A stretch of 64,000 nt of DNA from Pegea sp. RAD2-039 (lineage: Eukaryota; Chordata; Thaliacea; Salpida; Salpidae). The notes under the pieces were generated by a model that was not told the origin of the DNA, did not search any database, and was given only the letters and a program-made list of their open reading frames with translations. This document shows positions 55,118 through 64,000 of the stretch, one piece after another; the stretch's first letter is position 1, and the number at the start of each line of letters is the position of its first letter. Location of the stretch: positions 372,001 through 436,000 of the forward strand of contig JAQGEQ010000213.1 of NCBI GenBank assembly GCA_034620365.1, in the 5' to 3' direction. The position numbers were made by a program, and so were the translations under genes.

Positions 55118-58100
55118 AGTAATATTCTAAGCTTGATTTGACTTACTGTAAAACAAACTAGAAGAATCATTAAAAATAAGATTAATTTTTCATAAAAATT
55201 ATATTACATAAAACAATAAATTTATTTTATAATATATTTTATTACTATTTATATAAACTTTTACAATTTTTTAGGAAAAGATTCAATACTTCTTTATTAC
55301 TTTTCTTTCACAAATTATATTATGAACTTAAAAATAAAATACTTTTTTTATTTTTGTGAAATCAATAATTTTAAAAGAAAATTTCTAAGTATTAAATAAT
55401 TACTAAAAAATATGAATAGATATAGTCGATAATTAAAAATATCGGCATCGGCTAACTCTTTAGGATTAAATTCATCAATTAAAAATATCAAAGTTGCAAA
55501 ACAAAAACAATAAAACAGGATATGGTGGTGGAACAGCGAATTTCAAAATACAGTCTCGTAAAATTTTACTATTTAGAGTTTAACAACAATTGACGCAACA
55601 TTTTTTCTCACAAGAACCTAATTAATTACAAAATATAAGTTGATTAAGTTTAAAAAAACTGTATAAACTTAAGTCTGATCAAACATTGACTTTACAACTT
55701 TGTTAATACTTAATTTTTCTAATTGTTTAAGTAAGAACAAGAATGCTTGATAACTACGAAAGCATTCAAGGTTTACGCATCCTTAATAAATGTTTTATCT
55801 TAGATTGTTAAAACTTTAATAAACATTTAATTTTAGATTCTGGTCTAAAGTTTCTTTTCAAAATATTTAAACGACACAAAAGTATCAAATGATACCCATG
55901 AGTTTTTTAATTATATGCTAATGAGTACTTTTACTACTTACTTTTGTATAAAAATCTTTTATGAGAATCTTCCAAATTACCATTGTTATATGCTTTTTAT
56001 AATATCATGTATATTTACATTCAAATAAACTGTTTTGAAAGTAGCACTATCCACAATTCAATTATTTAATCCATCTCTAGCCTCAAAATTCTAGTAAATT
56101 TAAACTTTGAATTTTTTATTTACTTTTTAAGATTTTTTGCCCTAACTTAAACAATAAGTTTATCAAAATTTCTGCATATAATGGCAACATTTTTACTTAT
56201 AAAAAATTAGCTTTTTGCAGCAGAAGTATTTTCAGTTTTTTGGCAACTGCTTTAAATGCCGTAAAAATACTGATTATCTATCGATATTCTATTGATGATT
56301 AAAACGATGCAAATCATGTTGAACGTGGTTGAGTTCGGAAGTTGAAGAACAGAGGATATTTTAGATTTTTTTGCAGAAACTTGACTAACAAAGTAATTTT
56401 AATGTAAAATTATCTTTTGTTGATGCAAATTTCATAATTTGATCTTTTATAATTGTTTGTAAGTCTCATAAGAAAAGAATTGTTTTTTTTTTTCAAATCA
56501 AAATTAACAAAATATACTCTTCTTTTAAAAAAGAAATCATGAATTACAAACATAAATTATTAACATCATAAAACTTTACAAATTTTTAAAAACTTTTTTT
56601 AGTCTATAGATTTGGCATTTTGACTTGCTTAGTCTCCGGAAAATACTTATGTACTATAGAAGAATCTTATACTTGGTAGTTTAACGTCTTATAAACTTAT
56701 GTGTGTCACGCAACCTGACTAAATTTTGAGAAATATTATAATCACAACTATTTTCATTCAAGATTCATGAAAGAATGTTTGTTAGTTTATGTTTGAACCA
56801 TTCTTTAAGCTTTATTAATGACTCATTCCTAAAATCGTCCTATCATACTTTGTGATGCAAATACTGAAGGTTAAATCTTTACATGAAATAAGCTTGAAAA
56901 ATCAGGTAAAGTGTTCAAATTATACAATCAATTTAACTATTTTATTAAGATAAAACTTTTATATTTTACAGTTAGAAGTCTACTAAATCTAGCAAAAAAT
57001 ATTTTTCTTGACTGCCGATCAGTTAAATCTTCGATAAATCTTTATAGGACTTTGTATCTACAAATTATTACGTTGTTTTTGAAATTACAATTTTAATAAG
57101 ACTCCTTCAAACAAAATAGTTCCTAAATATTTAGCAAAATCTTTTGTATTCTGTTTATTTGAACCATCTGAACGTCACAACCAAGTTTTGCTGCAATTAT
57201 TTTGAGCTCGTAGCTTGAGCCTATTATTAAGTATATACTTATGAAGAGTCTAATAACTTTATTAATGAAAAATATCTGATTTTCTGAAATTTCTGCGATT
57301 TCTTAAACATGATTCATTTATATAAATAGTACTCATTTTATTTCTAGGTTATAGATAATTTCTTTTAAATTGTAGCATTGTCATAAACAAACCAAATTTG
57401 TAATTGATGCAATTTGATTTAAATATACATTTTTTTTCTTTTCACAAAAACCAACTTTGCCAAAACCTTAAATCAAAACAAGGCAGCTGTTTTGAAACTT
57501 TGAAAATAATCTTTAGATTGTGATTAAATTTGTTGCCTCATAAATAATTTATTATTTCTGAAAAAAAATCTTAAACTGTTGAAGTGATTCCTATTTCTAC
57601 AGTTTTAAAATTTATTATTTTTCTATGATGTGTTAAAACTATCATTGTTTTGTCTGCTTGATTACTATTGAAGGTACATCTTTATTTATATATTGCTAAT
57701 ATTATAAATATAAAATTGAAAATTATTCTAAAAGTGTGGAACTTATAATTTGCTTTCTCTTGGCTATAGTGTTTTCAGGAGTAGCTTGGCATATAATAAA
57801 TTGATATTATTAGTATTTAGCATCACATAACTTCTTTACCTAAAAATGATTAAAGTCTTCTGGCATCATCTATAAAAATCTCTCTTTATGTGTCCTGGTG
57901 TATTATCTACTTAAACTTACATAGTTAACTTGATGTAGCTGTTAATATAAGAAAATATGTTTGTTTAGTTGTATTTAAGTGTTATTTTTTATTCAAGTTA
58001 CAGTCTTAGAATTTAATGTTAAAGTTGTTTTGCTTTTGCAAAAATTGCATGTTAGTTATAATTCATTTGAATATAATAATGTACTATATAAATGTTATGA

Positions 58101-58934
58101 GTTAAAATTATTAGTTGGATCTCAACTGAGTTCGAAATAAACTTCTTTTTTTGCAAAATTTAGAATATTCTGAATGTATATGCTCTCAAATAACTATTTA
58201 TTTATTATTTTTTAGCCCTGGTTAAATTCATCATAAACTTTGTTGACTTTTTTAATTGGTATTTTGTGAAAAAAATATCTTCAAGCTAAATTTTATGTAT
58301 CAAATAACTCATATTAGTTATTCATTCTTAATTTGTTTTGATCTAAGCCAAGATTAACAAGGTAAGCATTTATAAAAATGATTATAATTGTTCTAAATGC
58401 TAAATAAGTTTAAATAGTTTATTTTATATATTTGAATTTACAATCAATAGCACTATTAATATGTGTTATAAGTTATATTACTGTATTATAAGGCTATAAA
58501 AAACTATTATTGCTCTGTTGCTATTTGTATAAGTATATCGACAATAAACATTGTTTGGAATGTTTTAGTTTCAGTTAAGATAATTTCAGTTATATTCGTA
58601 ATATATATATTTTACACTCTTAATATTTTTTAAAGGTTGTATTTGTATATCATACAGTTTTCTAAATGGTTGCATTTTTTAATTTAATCTTTTTGCTTTT
58701 GATGATAACTTTAGTTTTTGATTGCATCAAGATTAATTAAACTTATAGTTTTTCTACAACTTTCACTGGTGATTTAAAGAAAGTAGAATTGGATTACCTA
58801 TTCCTAATTTATGGGAATTTATAGTTTCTAACTATTTCAGACAATAAATTGTGTATGTTATGAAGTAAAATTGATGAGTTCTTATTTTTTAGCTGTATAT
58901 TTGTTAAATGTTTGTTTTAAATATTAGTTGAATT
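55118..58934. other. 3.8 kb AT-rich spacer between divergent genes
   Basis: The carboxypeptidase (minus) and KDM2-like gene (plus) are transcribed away from each other, so promoters should lie near the two ends. No exons, RNA genes or repeats recognised. An open frame at 56911-57096 has no support. Confidence 0.4.
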
Positions 58935-60404
58935 ATGAGTGCCACAAAACGGAGAAGAAAAGAGACAAATATTTCTTGTTTGGCATATTTACATGAAACA
59001 GCTAGTGGTCGTGAGAAAATTTCTATTATGTATAATATTCCATTTCACCTAAATTCTGATAAATATAAAAGCGACCAAATTGAAATATTGGAGGGATACG
59101 AAGTAAACATTAATTATTTCCATTCCAACGGATTTAAGAGACCAATTCTATGCCACAATTCATCAAATCTTGGTAAGATTTTTTCTTATATACTGGAATC
59201 GACAAAAACCATTTTGTTTTCAAAACTCAACAAATTGAACAAATAATTTTTAGGTTTGGATGTTCCTAAAAAAAGTTTTAGTGTGAAAAAGATCGTTGAC
59301 TTGGTTGGTAAAGACCGGAGAATTCACGTGGAGAATTGTGAGGATCAAACTACCTCAGTGAAAACGATGGAACAGTTTGCTGATTACTATTATAGTCAAA
59401 AAAAAGAAAATATTTACAATGTGTTGTCATTAGAGTTTTCAGACACAAAAATGAATAGTTTTGTGAAACGGCCTACAATTGTTGATGAGCTTGATTGGGC
59501 GAAATTAAGTTTGCCATCTTCATTTCGTGATACTTTAGGTGCCACACATCCGAAAGTTGAGAAATATTGTATAATGTCGGTGGGTGGCAGTTATACTTCG
59601 TTTCACATTGACTTTGGGGGTACTTCTGTTTGGTATCATGTCCTTAAAGGATCTAAAGTCTTTTGGCTTATTGAACCAACTGATACAAATTTAATTTTAT
59701 TCGAGAGATGGTATAAAACATTTGATTTGTCCTTTTTTGGTGAAGCTGTTAGTAACTGTCAAAGAATTACACTTGAGCCGGGAATGACGTTTTTTATTCC
59801 TAGTGGGTGGATTCATGCAGTTTATACACCAGTTAATTCACTTGTTTTTGGTGGTAACTTTTTACATGGATTTAATGTTGAAATGCAATTGCGAATATCA
59901 AAGATGGAAACAGAACTGGGTGTACAACAATCACTACGATTTCCTTTAGAAAGAAATTTGCAATGGTTTGTTTTAGAGCTATTTGTTCGATCTTTATCAA
60001 ATCATTCATACGCAGAAAAACAGATTAGATCTAGTATTTGCATACATCAGTTTTCTGAAGTTGAAATGAGCGGAATTTCATTCTTAATTAACCATTTGAA
60101 GTTTGATACAAAAGAACCCGTCGAAGGGATTACAGATCTCGGTTTGTTATGGAAACAAGCCAGCTTTATTTGCAAAGCATATGAAGATAAAGTAAAAAAG
60201 CAAAATTACCAAAAAAACAAATTAGATTCTAAAAAACTAGAGACGAAAGATTCCAGAATGATCAACAATCACAACAAGTACTGCAAGACCTGTTTCACTA
60301 AAGGTTGCAAGGCCTGTCACCAATGTTCAGCTTTCAATGTTAATTGTACAGCAAAAATATTAAACTTAAAACCGTTTTTTATTATTTGTAAAAATATGAA
60401 ATGA
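58935..60404 (+). CDS. KDM2-type JmjC histone demethylase, short form, 462 aa
   Basis: Exons 58935-59172 and 59254-60404 (1389 nt, phase 1 junction). KDM2 enzymes remove methyl groups from H3K36 using Fe(II) and 2-oxoglutarate. The N-terminal exon matches the KDM2 region before JmjC. The JmjC domain has the iron triad His197, Asp199 (FHIDFGGTSVWYHVLKG) and His267 (SGWIHAV). The blocks VSNCQRITLEPG and YTPVNSLVFGGNFLH match KDM2A/B better than PHF8/PHF2. Near the C terminus the cluster YCKTCFTKGCKACHQC resembles the second half of the KDM2 CXXC zinc finger, but the frame ends about 25 residues later. The PHD, F-box and LRR parts (which make KDM2A/B more than 1000 aa) are absent, and only the last of the expected cysteines are there. 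Further exons may exist beyond, or this is a truncated paralogue. AATAAA near 60494 could end the transcript. Confidence 0.9.
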
Positions 60405-63234
60405 GAAGCAATTATCAAATAGAATCTTCTGTTCTTCTTTTTGTTAGATTTATCTACTTTTTTTCAATCCATATGTTCTTCAAATTAAGTTAAATAAATT
60501 ATTTTGCTGTGATCGTTTTAATGTGGAGTTTTAATCTGTTTGTTAACTTTTTTTTATACGAATTTTTGTTTTCAATAAAAAACACTTTAGAATCAATTAA
60601 CTTAGTTATTAATTAGTTTTTAAGTTTACTTCTTATCTGTTATTTTTCAGTCTTATAAAGCGTTTGAATCATCAGTTAAAGACTCCACTTTTAGATAAAC
60701 CAATTCAGATTAAGTCGTTTTCAACAAACTTTTACATTTCTGTTTAGTATCAACTACTCCTACTAGTTTGAGCTTTTTTATGTAGATTATTTGAGATTTT
60801 TCAGAAGATTATTGATTTCCAATGACCTATATTGTTAGTATTTGAGGTGTTTGGTGTGCTGGTCGAAAATTCTAGAATTAATTATTTTTGTTCGGACTAC
60901 AAATAGTAAAGTAATATTTAATGATATCATTAGTTATTCAGAATTGATCTCATTCATCTAAGATGTTGTTTTATAATTACATTTTTATGCTATTATCAGA
61001 ATCCAATTTATTATTCTGATTCAGCCTTTAAATAACGGCTGTAAAACTGATAAAATAAGAAATTAAATTTATAAAGTTATTTTTTCGTATATTTATACTT
61101 TTGATAATTAGTGTCAAGACTTCAACCTTTTTTAAACAAACGATTTTAACTTTTGCCCAACTTTAGGTAGCAGTATAGAGCAAGAACTAATCAAAAATCG
61201 ATTCTTGACTAAGAATACGTATTTGCTATGGTTGCGTTAAAAACTGTTCAATTATTGCACAGAAACTTTTAACGCCTTTTGTAACAATCTATTATCTACG
61301 ATAGTTTATTGATGAAACAAGTTAGTTTATTCTATAAAATTATTTTTCATTTAGTTAAACAGCTGTTTTTATCTAACTGATGTTTTAAACATTTCATTTT
61401 TTGAGTAAAATACCTTTTATCATGATTTGTAAAAAATAAATAAAGTTAGTATTTCTTAATATCGATACAAATGATTTGCAAATTATTGAAAACCTTTGAT
61501 AATATCATTAAGGTATATCAAACTAAACTCCGTATACAATAGTTTTCTTATTTGTTAATATTACTTCCACAAAATCCTAATTTCAAACACTATCTTAAAA
61601 AAGTTTCATTCGGATCAATTTTATTTAATTAAAACTTCACGACTAATCAGTAAAAGACTTTTATGTCAAAAGCTCTAGAAATTATTATAAGACCAATGAA
61701 TAAAACTATGAAGGCATTAAGCAACCAGCAATATGTAACCGTTAAAAACCCTTAAGTTATGATAATAAAGTTAGAGAAAAAACTCCATCAAAGTACTTAC
61801 TGGGAAGTCACATTGAAATGTAAGTGTTTCACTCTGTCTCACCAACTGTATTTTAACTATAAATAGCCTAGTAAGTGTAACTGATGGTACTAATGATTTC
61901 AAAATTTGTAGTTGAGTGTAACAAACTTCAAATTTACTTTAAACCGTTTAACTTTGAGCGTCAAATTGATAATTAAATTTCTACTGTTTTTAATTTTAAG
62001 TAGAATAAGGATATAATAAATAAAACTTATAGGTTATGAAAATTATAAGCCATGTTTGTAAGCAGATTTGGACACAATAAATCTCATGATAGACATATTA
62101 TCTTAGTGTGAGTGATCTAAAAACTCAGTGAATTTTTAATGGCTTATAAAATTAAAAATTGATTATAAATTAATCCATATAATATTCTAACACCCTCTTT
62201 AAAAAATTATAACCTTGGAAACTAAGTTACAAACTAGAACAAAACTTTTGTGAAATTGATGATTAGGCAATTTTATTTAATTAAAATTTATTGTTCTTAA
62301 TATATTCTCATGTTTAATGCCAATAGTTAAAGAAATATAAAACTAACTCTAATGGAGTGGAGCCTAAAATCTAAACAAACAAATCTAAAAAGTTTCCTAA
62401 AGTAATTTGTTAAGTTAAAAATATATCAAGATAAAAGGAGGCACAACCAAATAAAAACCTTTTATAAATTTTACCGAAACTTGAAAAAGCTTACACTGAT
62501 TTTTTGATGAGATTTATATTTGTGGAAAAATAATTCCTCTTGGCATTAGTATGCAACTCAATCATCTAACAACATAATTAAACAAATAATAAAAGTACAA
62601 TTTCAAAATTTTTCAACTTGTAGGTCTACGGTATCAGAATATTGTAATATATTTCCGTCAGTGCAACTCAAAACTATTCTTATATTTAGCAAACATTCTA
62701 ATTACAGTTTGTGCATCTTTTTAAGTTTTAGAAAATATATATACTGACTTTAATACAGTTAAATGTAAAACATATTTTATAAATCTATTTTCAAATTTGT
62801 GTATGTAAAACGTACGCATTTAACGCTAATTACATCTAATCAATATCTGTGAGCAAACTAAATTGTTTGTATTAACAGTAAACATAAGCCGAATTTCTGC
62901 AAAAATACGTTTTGCTGGATTTCAATTTTTGAGAACTTCATTTTTTAGATAGATCAAATTTTCTGTATTAAAATTTATATTCTTGATTTAAATTATCTGA
63001 TTCTAAAATAACTCCCAAGCTATTTTACATATTAATTTAGAAGAAAATTAAACACATACAAATATTCTAAAGTGTACTTAAACAAATTTCAAACATTCTA
63101 TAACTTTTTAAATAAATATGTGATAAATAATCTTGAATTAATTTCCACATTTAGCTGGTGAAGTTCACATCTATGTTAAGCAATTCTAAAAAACTTTAAT
63201 CTTTTGTTTATACATAGTTTTCATTTTCCTTTTT
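60405..63234. other. AT-rich spacer, no exon recognised
   Basis: I looked here for missing PHD, F-box or LRR exons of the KDM2-like gene and saw none. A candidate poly(A) signal at about 60494 suggests that gene ends before this spacer. Confidence 0.4.
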
Positions 63235-63560
63235 TCAGCCGGTTGGATATATGATGCAGCGAACGCTGGAGGGGAACTTCTCTGTTGTTGTGACATATGC
63301 GCCTATGACGCGAGCTTTTGCTCATCAATAATGCATTCGTGATACTATCGATTTTTCTCAAATACGTCTCTGCCCTCTCATTCTATGCCCGTTGCTTTGA
63401 CAGATTTCCCGATGGCCGTAATGAGGGCGGTGCTGGGGGTTCCTCTTCCACTGTTTCTTCCTCTTTTTGTTAATCGGACCTAAATATGCCGTTTGGCTTT
63501 GTTCGTGAGGTTGAAAAGTAATCACATCATCCAATTGTACTTTCTGATTTGACAATTTGA
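63235..63560. other. GC-richer coding-like block, unresolved
   Basis: It stands out sharply from the AT-rich flanks. On the plus strand, a TTTTTTCAG acceptor at 63239 opens into about 34 codons with a Cys-rich patch (GGELLCCCDICAYDASFC), reminiscent of a PHD/ADD zinc finger, ending in TGA near 63340. On the minus strand, 63555-63358 is an open frame of 65 aa with a basic stretch (NKKRKKQWKRNPQHR). Further down the minus strand another ATG frame (MSQQQRSSPPAFAASY...) covers about 63294-63190. Both strands look plausible and I cannot choose. It may be one exon of a gene extending beyond the window, or an insertion. Confidence 0.3.
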
Positions 63561-64000
63561 AAAAAAATGAATCTTTGTTTGGTAATAAGACATAATTTTA
63601 AACAAATTTACCAACAAAGGGTGCCTTGAATGAACTTGTTACTCTAAAAACGATGATTTTTTAAATAAAATCAAAAATCAAAATAAACTTTTATGAAGAA
63701 TATAAATAAAACAGCTTCTGAATAAGTTTTACTTTTTGAATCGAAATTTAATTGTAATGAATTTAAACTCTAGTAAAAGTTATACAAGTTTAATAAGCTT
63801 AAATCAGTGTAATTCAAAAAACAATAAATCTTCAATGATATGTGAAATTTTTTTATTACTTATATACAAATCTACGCCATTTTTAGTTATTCAATCTCAA
63901 AGTAAACTTTACAAACTATCGCTAAGCAAACTTGTCTTTTCTGAAATCTTTTACTTACGTTGATGATTAGCTAATGAGTAACAAAGAATACGAGCTGACA
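63561..64000. other. AT-rich window end
   Basis: An open frame at 63736-63963 has neutral AT-rich codon use and no support, so it is not called. Confidence 0.3.

Noticed and set aside
58935..60404. Assignment to PHF8/PHF2/KDM7
   Set aside because: The JmjC core is shared, but the VSNCQRITLEPG and YTPVNSLVFGG blocks and the following CXXC-like cysteines fit KDM2, and there is no N-terminal PHD finger.

Overview
The window is animal nuclear DNA. It is AT-rich (about 70 % A+T by eye), the genes are split by GT-AG introns (many only 36-70 nt), and the recognisable proteins are metazoan families: an hnRNP A/B protein, a KDM2-type JmjC demethylase, a Mu-class glutathione transferase, LPCAT, ENPP, a QPCTL-like glutaminyl cyclase and cathepsin A. 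The species cannot be named from this; a small-bodied AT-rich invertebrate (a flatworm or another spiralian, or a cnidarian) is a guess. Exon models were built by hand from splice sites and reading phase. For every multi-exon gene listed, the exon lengths sum to a multiple of three and all junction phases match.

Layout, left to right: a 10-exon gene of unknown function on + (142-2683); a small two-exon gene on + (3468-3939); an ENPP-type ectophosphodiesterase on + (5565-8129); a GC-shifted patch of mobile-element-like debris (about 8430-10300); a tRNA-derived SINE whose tail matches the local LINE (10492-10680); an hnRNP A/B gene on + with a run of phase-1 microexons (12090-15766); a LINE 3' fragment (about 18668-19086); a single-exon LPCAT on + (21490-22977); a single-exon pseudokinase on + (27180-27983) with a broken second copy (29635-30120); a type II membrane QPCTL-like cyclase on + (31355-34107); an ankyrin gene on + (35261-36877) followed 296 bp later by a coiled-coil gene with F-x-x-W repeats (37174-39230); a LINE on + (about 39765-41770); a BTB-BACK gene on - (42983-43759); a second LINE copy on - (45289-46332); a Mu-class GST on - (47152-47793); an old LINE tail entered by a pogo/Tigger-like DNA transposon end (48845-49400); a cathepsin A-type serine carboxypeptidase on - (51397-55117); and a KDM2-like JmjC gene on + (58935-60404). 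A GC-richer, coding-looking block at 63235-63560 is unresolved.

The genes do not form one pathway or operon. They are unrelated cellular functions separated by AT-rich spacers and retroelement debris. The most unusual items are the hnRNP array of consecutive symmetric phase-1 exons (several exactly 27 nt), which could give many in-frame versions of its low-complexity tail; the SINE/LINE pair sharing a 3' tail; the pseudokinase and its decayed duplicate; and the KDM2-like gene that stops inside a CXXC-like cysteine cluster. No CRISPR array, rRNA or canonical tRNA gene was seen.
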